From contig JAJFZO010000344.1 in the NCBI GenBank assembly GCA_021397835.1, forward strand, positions 3,286,001 to 3,350,000: a stretch of DNA of 64,000 nucleotides, written 5' to 3'. Under the pieces are notes generated by a model, which did no database searches, had not been told where the DNA came from, and was given only the letters and a program-made list of their open reading frames with translations. Positions 25,930 through 37,059 of the stretch are shown one piece after another. Source of the DNA: Moringa oleifera (Eukaryota > Streptophyta > Magnoliopsida > Brassicales > Moringaceae). Every line of letters starts with the position of its first letter. The first letter of the stretch is position 1. Both the position numbers and the translations under genes were made by a program.

Positions 25930-27790
25930 TCACGCAGTGTCGTCTATGGGAACCATTATGATATTCAAGAAGCCATGGTCCCCCATCAAGCAAGATGATC
26001 CTTCAACCAAGAACTAACAACTGAATCATCGAAGGCAACCACCACTCTTGCGACTCTCCCATCGCAATCATCTCTTCTATAGGTTACTTCCAATCCTATG
26101 TTCATAACCTCTCATATTCCCTAGGTTTATACTTCCTTAATCCCTGTAATGGTTATACCTATGCCAATGATGACATCATGATTCAGCCTTTTCCAATCGT
26201 GACATCGATGGCTATACATCCTCATTATCCTATGCTTTTGCCCCCTATGATGTTGACCCATCCCATTGTGATCCAATCATTGCCCTTGTACCACCCAAAA
26301 ATAAAACACTTCTTAAGAATTCTTGAGTATCAAACCTTTACACCCAAAAGATGGGCATCTCTTAGTGTTGGATCTGCATATAGAGTGCATGTCCTAACTT
26401 TTCAAGTTCTTGATTGATCGACAATTATCCTAATAACCAATTCAACATAATCTTTTTGTTTATCATCCCCCTTGTCAAGAAGGTCAAGATGATCAAGAAC
26501 TTCGGGAAGAAGCCAGATAGGTAAGATCGGAGGACCTTATCTTGAGACCTTTGGCTACTAATAAGAGGCATCCGTTGTCAGAGCCTCTACAGTCCAAAAG
26601 GAAGAAACAGAAAATGGTTGAAACCTTGGCTGATTTTCATCGAAAAAGCACCCATCCAAATGATTTAAGGGTACTAGGGTTTAAGAAAATAGGTAAGTTT
26701 CTTCAACCATAAATTTGAGATGGTAGCAAAAAAGGCCAACATATCTTCAACTATTTTAAAGTATGAATCACTTTTCACCCTAAAAATTCTCTAAGTGCTT
26801 ATGTCTCCAAATTCAACATACCTACCATGGAGTCCTATAATGGAATCTTTGATTTCAAATATCATTTAGAGAGTTTTAGAACCTTGATAGCGGTCCAGAG
26901 TGCCTAAAACACCATAATGTGCAGATTATTTCTAATAACACTCAACATAGCTGCTAAATTCTAGTAGTAATTATTGGACTCAGGCATAATTAGTAGCTTT
27001 TAGGCCTTTAGACAACTTTTCTTCAACAGATTCATAAGTAACATGGTCAAGAAAAAGGACTCCTCAAACCTTTTTTTAGTAAAACAGAAACTTGGTAAGC
27101 TCTTGCGAGAACTCATATGAAGATTCACTTAGGCTACTTTGGAGGTCAAAAAGCTATAATAAGTTGTGGCGGTCTTAATAGTGAAAGAGGGGTTACAATC
27201 TTGCCCATTCTACAATGCTTTAAGTTGAAGCTTGCCTAGGTGAATGTATTGCTAGTTAAAGCCAAAAAATGTATCAACTAGAAGGAGAATGTTAAGAGGT
27301 AACTGGACATGCTCCAGAGTAATTAGGAGCTATTGTCCCTTAAATGATTGCCAAATAAGATGCATCAAATAATAATATAATAAGAGTAAATATAAGAGAA
27401 CTCCAAAAGAAGAGAAATCGAGGAAAAACAAAAGAAATATACATCCTTGATGGTCTCTAGAAGGTATATCTACTCAAGCAACTAAAGGATGACCTTGGAA
27501 TTCGAAATGCCCCCTAAATGTTGTTCATCCAAACTGTACAGACAAGCGAAAGTGGAGCCATTTCCATAACAACCACATTCATGATAATGAAGATTACAAA
27601 ACCCTAAGGGAAGAAGTTGAAAATGTAATTCGAAGAAAGTATTTCCCCCATTTTGTTGACAACAGATGAAACTTAGATAAGACAATGACAGAAGAGGTTC
27701 CGTCAAAAAGGAACCTACTCAAAACGACGAAACTTGACAATAATCGTGAAAACGTCGAGAGCATTCAATCCCACTAGCTCTTCCTCAACA
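25930..27790 (+). pseudogene. Ty3/gypsy-type gag relic inside the LTR element
   Basis: Broken frames carry the capsid signature: IPTMESYNGIFDFKYHLESF (near 26818-26880), then TIMCRLFL and IISSF. KKDSSNLFLVKQKLGKLLRE follows at about 27050-27110, and VKEGLQSCPFYNALS near 27185-27225. A later frame reads NNHIHDNEDYKTLREEVENV (27570-27630), typical of the gag C-terminal region, although the zinc-knuckle cysteine and histidine pattern is no longer intact. Numerous stops make it non-coding. The order and spacing match gag of plant gypsy elements; nothing of pol follows before the right repeat. Confidence 0.65.
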
Positions 27791-27903
27791 CCTTCGGTTG
27801 AACCAACTTAGGTGCATAACTATGACCAAAAGGTTATCAACATCCCAGTGGGCCGCGTGGCTTTTGATGGGAAATCCGCCTCCTAAAGCATACCCACGAG
27901 TCA

Positions 27904-28275
27904 TGTACTTAATAAAAATAGAAAAATTTGTAAAATAATAATAATAATAATAAATAATTGAGGTAACTAACTTGGACCACTTAAGCTTAATTTCGAAAAA
28001 GGAGATAACCCTTACAAATAATTTATATGGGTAATTAGGTCCATCAAGGTTGTGTTAGCCCATGAAGTCATTCTGCAGGCTTCAAAAAAAAAAGCCCATA
28101 CCTTCTTTTTTTTATATGTCAAAGTTAATTTATTGTTGGCTTATAGAAGAAGCCAACCTCACGGGAGAAAGGATGCTCTTATATCCTCGTCTTCTTCTCT
28201 CAGCCATGTAATTAAACTTATAGTAACTGGAATATCATAGGTCTGCTAAGCTCAATTACCAATCTCACTGAAAAG
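27904..28275 (+). repeat. Right LTR of the gag-only element (truncated)
   Basis: Begins TGTACTTAATAAAAATAG and follows the left repeat through AATTAAACTTATAGTAACTGGAAT-type sequence, then loses similarity after GCTCAATTACC near 28256-28275. Its 3' part is missing. Confidence 0.6.
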
Positions 28276-28512
28276 ATATTCCATTTGCTGGTCCAACATC
28301 ATTAAGCCATGAACCTTATTTTTTTAGTTCCATCTTTAAAAAAAATAATAATTATGAATTTTTCTAAGCACAGACCACGAATTAAATGAAAAAAATAGGC
28401 TCTAAATACAACTTGACAACAAATGAAACCCCAAAGAGAATACATGAACAATATACATATTCGAGGGTCCTGAAATTTTCACGGAACAGGTTTCAAATTT
28501 TGAAAAGAAAAA

Positions 28513-31138
28513 TCAGAGTATGAAAGAAAGGATAAGTTCCGAAAGCAAGAACAAGCAAAGACAAGGTTGGCTAGACAATCGTCCACCACTAGAAAGATCA
28601 GAACCTTGTTGGCTACTCGGAGAGCTAGCAATCCCTGAAATTGGACTTAAAGCTGAATATGGAGCTGGAGATGGGCATAGTGTGAGAACCGGGACAATGG
28701 AATTCGATGAAGGTGGAGATGCTTCTGCCCAATGTTGCATTAGTACAAATTTGATTAGCTACACATATCTTACTCGTTATCATTGGGGCATAATGAATCT
28801 ATTTCGTAATCTTATGAGATTTGTCAGAAATGGAATACGGTGCTTACTTGGGCACTCCACGTGAGAAGAATTTACCAAACTGCATTAAATCAAAAACATA
28901 AGATAAAAATGAGAAAATATAGAATTAAAATGCTATATATTCATGCCCTTATAATTTTTTTCACTTATTTTATTTTTTTCATATTCAACACACAATAAAT
29001 TATAAAAGAACGCAAGCAATAAACACAAGAATTATGCATTCTAACCTTCTGAAAATTTTGCCGCCGGAGTGCCCACGATAAACACAAGCAATAACATTGC
29101 AACCTATCGTTGTTTGCTTCACATGCGTATCACCGACAAAAAGATGGGATCCTTTGCATTGTAAATGAGAGCAGGAGGGCACCATACCAGAGGGTAAACA
29201 TCGCAAACTTGATAGCCAAGAAATTAGAATCAGTGTATTCAGGTTTTTATCTACAGAGCATATAAAATTAGAATTAATTGGCTTACTTGAGATCACTTGG
29301 TCCACAGGTGCATTTGATGCAGTTGTTGGCAGTCAGAGCATACGATGCATTGGGAACCATTAGACTCTCGTTGTACCAATTAAGGCTTGCTGATGAACAG
29401 GCTGCATATTGACGAGCAAATCTATGCCAAATTATATTAATGAAGTCGACATTTATTGTTGCTATATATTAAGCACATTAATAATCAGAAGATTAAAGTT
29501 TTTATGATATGGCTATACTGAAAACTCAATAAGAAAGGTGCAGTCTCTATAAGGCAATCAAATTAATATGGTGGGTAGAAAAAGTAGGCACCAAACAATT
29601 TGCCAACATTTAATGAGTCCCAGAAAAAGGAAAAATTAGAACAAATTAAGCGAAACCTTATCAATTTTCACCGAAAGTTTGACAGACTTGATCTAATCTG
29701 AAGATGAAGATAAGATAACATGAGGTATTAAAACACAATTTTAATATGTCGATGTTTAAAGTGATCGACAGATATCGTTCACGAGTATTATTCATTTTTG
29801 TCATAACTTCATAGCTTTATCATATTGGATAAAGTGTTCAATAAAGATCACTCACCATTAATTGAGTAATATTCATTTTTATCATATAGTCTCACGATTT
29901 TAAAGTCTGAACGCAACGACCTTTATGATATCACTAATTCTGATATTTAAAATCTATTGATAAAGATTATTTATAAAATATTATCTAGTTTGATCATGAT
30001 AATAAAATTTTATCCCGTTAAAAAATGTATCAAAAAAACACCTCATAATAAGAGAAAAATACATTTACATTTATATTATGTCCATTTTAACGGTACTCAA
30101 TGTGAGACTAAATGTTAAATATGACAACTAACTTTCAGATTGCTATGACAAAAAGCACACTGGCTATTTAATCATGTCCAAGTTTAAAGTACAACCAATT
30201 AAATCTGGAGTACATATTGTTGAACTCATAATTAAATTCTACATCTATCATTCAATAACCAATTTACAACTGAAAAAGCATGTAAGATTCTGATTACTTC
30301 CAACATATATGCAGTTTACTTGTTTAGAATTAGGGGACTATAGGAAAAAAAATTAATTTCTTATATTTCTAGTTAATTTCAGATGTTGGGTAGCTCCCAG
30401 CAGCAGAAAACAGATTAATTCTTAAAAAGAGCATGCTAAAATTAGGAATTAGACAAATCTGTAAGAGAAGATCAACTAACCTGAAATTGGAATGGCCAGT
30501 ATGTCTCCAGCATCAGCGGCTGATTGGCCAATCCCATTAACAGCCTCCAAGTCCGTAACGGTGGTGCCGAATCGGGCACCAATCCCGCCCAAACTATCTC
30601 CTCTCTGCACGACGTACGACATGTACACTGTGGCGACGCCATTGTTGCTATTGTCAAAGCACACGCAAGGCAACGGTATCCGCAGGCTCTGGCCACTCAT
30701 CAATGGGTTCTCCCCACTTACGCCATTCAAGCTCCCAATTTGTTCAGCACTAACAAGCCCTCCGAATCCATCTGATATTGTTTCAAGAGTGTCCGCTGCA
30801 CGAACGGCATACGAGGCCAACACAGACCTCCTGATGCCATCCACGCATGAACACGAAACGGGTACTTTCAGAAGAGTCTTGGCATGGAAAATCTGATCAA
30901 GAGACGACTGTGTTGAAGGGTCAATGGAGTTCGCGGCTAAGATGTCAGAAACGTTAACTTGGAACAGATAGGCTACTTGCGAGACCTTCAAGTCGTAAGG
31001 TAGAAGGTAAGCGAGAAGAGAAGGACAAGAATGAGGAGAACTACATGGTTCGATCATGGACTTTGCTTGAATTGTAGGGATGATGAAAAGGAAGAGGAGA
31101 AGCAGTACTGCAGAGAGAAGCTGAATTCGGTGTTTCAT
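28513..31138 (-). CDS. LYM1: LysM domain GPI-anchored protein (LYM1/LYM3-like)
   Basis: Extracellular plasma-membrane receptor-like protein; LYM1 and LYM3 bind bacterial peptidoglycan and LYM2/CEBiP relatives bind chitin, acting with LysM receptor kinases. Five minus-strand exons, all with GT-AG borders and matching phases: 31138-30481, 29401-29287, 29207-29046, 28879-28848, 28724-28513; 392 aa. Residues 1-25 form a signal peptide (LLSAVLLLLFLFII core, cleavage after QA). Three LysM-like modules follow: about 45-93, 107-157 and 172-218, separated by the diagnostic CxC pairs C96/C98 and C158/C160. A Cys-rich module (220-322) includes MVPSCSHLQC and GCNVIACVYRG, closest in spacing to LYM1/LYM3. 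The Ser/Pro-rich tail ends in a hydrophobic LFLLSELILSFIL, as expected for a GPI signal. The 32-base fourth exon is the least certain piece. An in-frame ATG at 31231 would add 31 residues. Confidence 0.88.
29402..30480 (-). other. Intron 1 of the LYM gene
   Basis: This 1.08 kb intron has donor CAG|GTTAGT and acceptor TATGCAG. It is AT-rich and holds no recognisable insertion or embedded gene. Confidence 0.75.
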
Positions 31139-33840
31139 GTTTGAGAGTTTCTTGCAGAAGCATAACAATGAAGATTTCTTATCCCGTCTGGTTTTCCCTT
31201 CAATAACTTGGACTGAAGGTGTTAGGTGCATGCATTAAGTGACCGTTAGGTTGCTTGATATATCCACGGAGATTACATTAAGGACCCCAAAAGAATTCCA
31301 ATCCATCAATGCCCAGAGTAAGATATGAACGCCCTCTGCGGATCATTTTTTTTAAAAAAAGAGATTAAAAGATATTTTCATAATTTATTATATTAATGTA
31401 ATAAATAAATAAATAATCATAATTATAATTATTGATTTACTTAAATAGATATGTGTCCATATTTTTTTTCAAAAACTCAAATAATGGAAGATATAGTAAA
31501 AATTCTATAAAATTATGTTATTAAACAAATTTTAATGTTTAACTTATGTCGTCAATTAAATCTTAATTTATCAATATAATATTATAAAAAATTAGAATTT
31601 TTAAATATTAAAAATACATATTTTTTAAATTTATATTATTAGAAATTTTTAAAAATTATAAACAACATATATCAAAACTTATTAAAATTTAAGAGATGAT
31701 CTCCATATAAAATCTAAAATTTATTTAAATTATTTTTGAAAGAATTTAATAATGATAATATGCTAATTTTCATCATTATTTAAATAAAATCTAATTTAAA
31801 TTAAACTAATACATTATGATATTTTATTAATTTAAATAAAATTATATTTTAATCAAAAAATTTAAAAATTTAAAATATTCAAATTGAAAATTTTGTATAA
31901 TAAATTTAATTTAATTTTTTTAAATAATCAATAAAATATTATAAAAATTTTAAAAATTTAGAAATTTTTACATATTAAAATATATTTTTAAATTTATATT
32001 ATTAAAAAATTTAAAATTATAAAAAATATATCAAAAATTACTAAAATTTAAGAAATGATCTTCATATAAAATATAAAATTCATTTAAATTATTTTTTAGG
32101 AATTCTAATAATATCAATAATCTTAAATTTTTATCATCATTAAAAAATAATTTAAATTAAACTAAACTATTATGGTAGATTTGTTTTTTTAATTATTAAA
32201 ATTTGTTTTATAAGAAAAAATAATTCAATTGTGTAATTTTTTGGGCTAACTACATTGGTTCCAATTTCAAATTGAGACCAACAAAAAAATAATGTATTTA
32301 TTTAAAACTTATGTTTTTGTTGAATTTTTAGTATAGAAGTTTTGTTTATAATTTTAGTTATTATTAATGATTTAATAAACACACGTAATATATATATAAC
32401 TTTTACTTATGCAATTACTTTAATACCTCTTTAAACATATCAAAATAGCAAAATGTTCTTTCTTCGTATCAAATTTAGTAAAAATATGTTAAAAAATAAA
32501 TATTTTAAAAAATTGAAAAAAGCAAAATTGATATGTTTTAATAATATTAAAAAGAATATTGAGATCATTGTATAACTAAAAGTCATACACATCACATGTA
32601 TATAAAACATTCAATATTAACAAAAGTTATAGATGGAAGTCAGTAATCCAACAAAAACATAAGTCCAAATAGATATAATTTTCTTTGTAGGTCTCAATTT
32701 GAGATTATAAAAAAATGCAAATCTTCTAGATATAATTAACCATAATTTTTTTAATGAAAGCTAATTCCACAAATTTTAATAATAATGTGAGTTATTAAAT
32801 ATTTTATGTATCTGTGTGTATATATATATATATATATATGATGAAAATTTTATTTTTGGTGTTCGTATAAAAATGTTTATGAAAATAACCTAAATTAATA
32901 ATCGATGTTATTTTAACACTTTTTAGTCATTTTTGAACCAAAATAACCTCAATAAATAGTGTGTAATTACTTGCCTACCTATTAGAGAAAACTAGAAGTG
33001 AAAGCCGCCTCTCTTTTTCCCTCTCACCTCAGTTCTATTCTAACCTATCTAGCTCTCTTCCCTTTGTGGCTACTCAATCCATTGTTGTTGATTTTTTACC
33101 TTTTCTTGCATATTAATCATTGAAAAAATTATCAAGCTAGAGTAATTACAAAATCAATCGAGGTATGGTTTTAAATAATAATCTTGGCTTACATTTTGAA
33201 TTTTAATTGTTAGAGACCCATGGATCAAATCATCTTGTGACATTTGATTTGTCATTTTGCAAGTTTAAGTTTATTTTTGGTTTACAAAATCTTGATTGAG
33301 TTGTTTCTGATGTGTTTTAAGTGATTTTAGTTGTTTGTTTTTGATTTTTTGATTTTTAGATATAATGTCATACTTTTTGTTACATATTTCTTTCGATACT
33401 TTGAAGCCCAATAATTGATCTAGGTATATCCATGTGTATCGCATTTATCTATTCAATCTTTTGAGGTCTAGCTTTAATTTTTTAGTTTGAGTGCATCAAA
33501 TGTTCACTTTCATGACTAATAATAAGAATTGTATCATATTTGATAAATTGTATGTTGTTTCGACAGAACAAGTCATGTTTGCCAATTTGTTTCATGTTTG
33601 CAAATTTCATATTATGTTTCTTTGTTTTGTATCATATTTTTTAATTTTATATCATATTTTTTAACTTTTTATCATATTTTCTAATTTTATTACTTTATTC
33701 TCAATTTCGTATATAGTTTTCATATTTTGTAACATGATTTATTTAATTTTGTGTCTAGTTTTTATTAATTTTGTAATATCTTTTATTTGTTTGTTAATGT
33801 GTTGACTTGGATTTTGATATATTTTTTCTTGTCCAACTAT
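31139..33840. other. LYM upstream region and AT-rich spacer
   Basis: GATATATCAAG on the minus strand near 31257-31267 is a possible TATA region for the LYM gene. Beyond 31350 the DNA is extremely AT-rich. Two stretches, about 31500-31800 and 31870-32170, resemble each other (shared words ATATCAAAACTTATTAAAATTTAAGA, split here by differences, and GATCTNCATATAAAAT), suggesting an old local duplication. A (TA)n run lies at 32818-32839. From 33600 to 33730 the phrase TATCATATTTTTTAA recurs. No gene is recognised. Confidence 0.4.
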
Positions 33841-33849
33841 AGATGTCCA

Positions 33850-34660
33850 ACATTTGATTCATTTATAAGCCATATATGAGCCCCCAAAGAGCTTTGAAAA
33901 GCTGAAAAATTATTGAAGCAATAGGACAATGATGTCATCCTAACTTTGAGGGAAATTTTAGATGAATCGTAAAAGAGAAGTTTAATGGGACATGCATGAG
34001 GCATTTTCTATATGTGCACAAAGATTTCATTTTTATTTTAAGACTATTGTCCACAACTTATTGCATTGGAAAATTCATCAAAATTGAGAGGATGAATGTG
34101 ATTCAGACTTAGATACAATGAGGTACAATTCAATACGTAAGAATTTTACTTGATCATTAAATTGAAATTTAGTGAGCCACCAGATACGAATAACATTAAA
34201 GTTAATCAATCTAGTATTCTTATCAAATACTTTACAAAAGCGACAAAGTTAGTGGAAGTAAAGTGAAAACAAGGATGCTGTAAAGATAATTTGATGATCG
34301 TGATGACAAGGTAAAACTTGGATTTCTATACCTACTGAATGGCTTCATTAAAGGCCATGATAAGCAATAGCAAGTGCCCATATAATAGTTTCACTTAGTG
34401 GATAAGTTGAAAGCATTCAATAGTCTCTCATGGCACATATAGTTCTACTATGACTCTTAGTTACATTTAAGAAGGCAGTTACAAATCAAGACATGGTGGG
34501 TGATTAAGCTACAATGCCTATGGCTTTGTATGGGCATTGCACGTAAGTGAAAATTTATTTTATTTTATTTGTTTTTTCCGTTTCATTTTAGATCAATGAA
34601 ACATAACTTTGTTTTCTTTTTCCCTAAGGTTTTAGTATTTAAAGCGATTCCTATTACTTG
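33850..34660 (+). pseudogene. DUF1985-type transposon gene fragment
   Basis: Broken plus-strand frames carry the pattern of DUF1985, a domain found next to Ulp1-like proteases in some plant Mutator-type transposons. Near 34150-34260 one frame reads YLIIKLKFSEPPDTNN and then ILIKYFTKATKLVEV. Near 34295-34350 another reads DDKVKLGFLYLLNGFIKGHD, then a VDKLKAFNSLSWHI stretch. Near 34510-34545 a third reads YNAYGFVWALH. After an intron-like gap the sequence VLVFKAIPITCM follows (34629-34664). The reading stops at the left end of the CACTA element, which appears to have inserted into it. It is non-functional. Assignment is by eye only. Confidence 0.55.
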
Positions 34661-34679
34661 CATGTACTACTACAAAAAT

Positions 34680-34915
34680 TATAATAACTGACATCAATTT
34701 AATGATAATTATTTTAAAACTATCATTAAAAATAAAGTTTTTAACGCCAATTAAAGAAGAACTGGCATTAAAAAACCCATGACTTAAACATTTAACGTCA
34801 GTTCTTGAAGAACTGATGTTAAAAGATCCATCACTTGAGCATTTAACACTAGTTCTCAAGAAACTGACATTAAAACATCCACCACGTAATAAAGTCTTTA
34901 ACGCTAGTTCCCGCA
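34680..34915. repeat. Left subterminal repeats of the CACTA element
   Basis: Repeated small palindromes of the form TTAACGTCAGTTCTTGAAGA followed by its inverse occur about every 55-65 bases: near 34740, 34796, 34845 and 34900. Variants include AACGCCAATTAAAGAAGAAC and TTAACACTAGTTCTCAAG. Further copies lie at 35632-35712 (AATGCCAGTTATGCCAGAAC and AATGCTAGTTATGGAATAAC). In this superfamily subterminal repeats bind the DNA-binding transposition protein. Confidence 0.75.
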
Positions 34916-35560
34916 GATAGGACTGGGATAGCTGCCATTTCTGACACAGGCTTTCAACTTTGGGCTTGCCCTAATCCAACTGCATCTATTGTAGCAGAAA
35001 TTGCTACAGCAACTGCAGTAATAGGAACAGTCATTGCTGCTACAAGAAGCTGCAGCTGCAAGAAGCTGCAGCAACGGCTACTTACAGCAACAGCAATGAC
35101 TGCTTACAGTGGCAGTGGCAGTCATTGCTAAAGATTCTGTTGTAAGCAACAACGGTCGATGCTGCTGCAAGAAGCAGTAGCAACGGCTACCATTGCTATT
35201 GCTTCTTGCAGTAGTAGCAGCCGTTGCTGCTACTTTTTGCACCGAGAGAAATGCAAGAGGTAACCAGAAGTCTCAAAACTTAGGGCTTTCTTTGCTACCA
35301 AGACATCAAAAATCAATCCAGACTTTCAACAGAGTGCTTTGTTTAAATACCGTGCTAGATGAATAAAAATCTAGAAGAACACACAGTTTTCCACAGACTT
35401 TCAGCAACTATGGCTGCTTACAGTAGTAGAAACAGCCATTGCTGCTGTTGTTGTAAGCTTACAACAATAGCAACAATGGTTGTTTCTGCTACTGAAAGTC
35501 TGTGAAAAACTATCTGTTGTTGCTGCTTCTTACAGTAGTAGCGTCCATGAACATGGAGTG
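34916..35560. repeat. Imperfect inverted GCTGC/GCAGC repeat block inside the CACTA left end
   Basis: A relatively GC-rich block with words such as GCAACGGCTAC, GCAGTAGTAGCAGCCGTTGC, GCAAGAAGCAGTAGC and their reverse complements in alternating orientation. Local hairpins are clear; GCAAGAAGCA at about 35168 and TTGCTTCTTGC near 35208 pair around a short loop. The block separates two groups of subterminal repeats. No open frame is conserved, so it is probably an expanded noncoding repeat. Confidence 0.6.
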
Positions 35561-35712
35561 ATGATGATTTCAAATTCTCTTACACATGCATATCAAGCAA
35601 CAAGTGATAATTTTAAATTCTCTAACCTTCAATGCCAGTTATGCCAGAACTGGCGTTAAAGGCCAGAGAATTTGAACCTCTAATGCTAGTTATGGAATAA
35701 CTGACCTTAAAT

Positions 35713-37050
35713 TCTATCCTACCTTGCTTTTAAGGTTGGGATCCTAAATTTGCCATAACCTCCCGTGTAATTTTTTCTCTCTAGGTTAGGATTCTCCTTT
35801 TTGCAAACTGTCCAGAAGCAGCTAAATCAGCTGCACAGTTACACAGACTTTCTCCAACCAATCTCCTCTTTGCTCTCCGTCCAGAAGCAGCTAGGATAGC
35901 TGTTGGCAGCCTCTATAGCCCTTTCCTTTTTGGTCTCTGTCCAAAAGTAGCTAGACCGGCTAGCTGCTAGCTTAGCAGTGACACTGCCTCTTTCCTTGCT
36001 TTTTCCTCTCTCATTTGTCTCAATCTTCACAAGTGCAGTCGTGTCGTCCCCTTCCATTCATTCATCTTTGGGATTCAAACATATGTAAGTATTTCGGTAT
36101 AGATTTGAATTTTTTTTACGAAATTTAAGTTTTATAATTTTGATTCAATTTGGTTTAAAAAATGTATTGAAGATGTATATTAGTTTAAGAAGTTTTTTAT
36201 TAAGTATGTTTGGTGAATTGTTATTAATTGATAAAATTTGAGTTTTTTTTTATTAGTACATTTTAATGAACATATTTGGTATGAATGGGTATATATGAAT
36301 ATATTTATTATTTCATAATTATTAAGATTTTTAGATTAACTGATAAATTAAGTAAATGTTAATTAAATGAATTTATATTTTGATGAATTAATTATATATT
36401 AGGTGTAGATGAATTTATGTTTGAATTAATTTTTTTACGTACGATTAATTGGTATATTTTGTAAAATTTAATTATATTGATTTTACTGTTAATATAAATT
36501 AATATATTTAGTTGAATTTTAAATAGATAATTAATTAATTAATTATATACTTGTAATATAAACCATTAAATGTTATTTAAAATTTAATTAATTAAGTTAC
36601 TAACTAGTTAGATGCTTATGTAGTAATTAATTAGATGATAATTAATTTACTGTATCTTAATTAACTAATTAATTATTAATCATTTATTTAGCTAATATTA
36701 ACAAATTAGGTACTTGTGAAGCGAAAAATTACATATTAATTAGGTTACTAGGTACTTAAGTGCTTATATAGTAAATAATTAGATGTTAATTAAATATTGA
36801 TTTTATTTTAATTAACTAAATAATTATTGATTATGTATTTAAATTTTAATTAATAAATTTGATACTTGTAAAGTAAATAATTAATTGTTATTTAAATTTG
36901 AATTAATTTAGTAGTTAGTTAATTAGATTCTTTTATTAACTTTTTGTATTAATTAATTAAATAATTACTAATCATTTATTTAAATTTTACTTATTATATT
37001 AAATGCTTGAAAAGTAAATAATTAAATGTCTTTTAAATTTCATAATAAAT
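35713..37050 (+). other. CACTA 5' noncoding region
   Basis: The part at 35760-36060 is CT-rich, with two direct copies of CCAGAAGCAGCTA (35813 and 35880) and a third variant CCAAAAGTAGCTAG (35941). It resembles an untranslated leader. Positions 36080-37050 are very AT-rich with repeated TTAATTAATTAGATGNTTAT words and may be an intron. The antisense open frame at 35839-36057 has no support. Confidence 0.45.
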
Positions 37051-37059
37051 AAATCTTAG

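Larger units (their letters stand above)
25288..28275 (+). mobile_element. Gag-only LTR retroelement (decayed, TR-GAG-like)
   Basis: Two direct repeats flank a gag-like region. The left copy, about 25288-25929, starts near CTTAATAGAAATAG and ends TTTTTGCAACA. The right copy, about 27904-28275, starts TGTACTTAATAAAAATAG and is truncated after some 370 bases. Shared blocks include the AAAATAATAATAATA run, AACCNATGAAGTCATTNNG and GCTTNNNGAAGNNNAACNTCA. Directly after the left repeat the leader GTGTCGTCTATGGGAACC matches the usual start of plant gypsy internal regions. The interior is about 2 kb and shows only gag, with no protease, RT or integrase. The copies have diverged by many substitutions and indels, so insertion is old. 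Target duplications were not established. Confidence 0.65.

Noticed and set aside
30472..30896. Alternative frames on both strands over LYM exon 1
   Set aside because: Shadows of the LysM coding frame in a locally less AT-rich exon.
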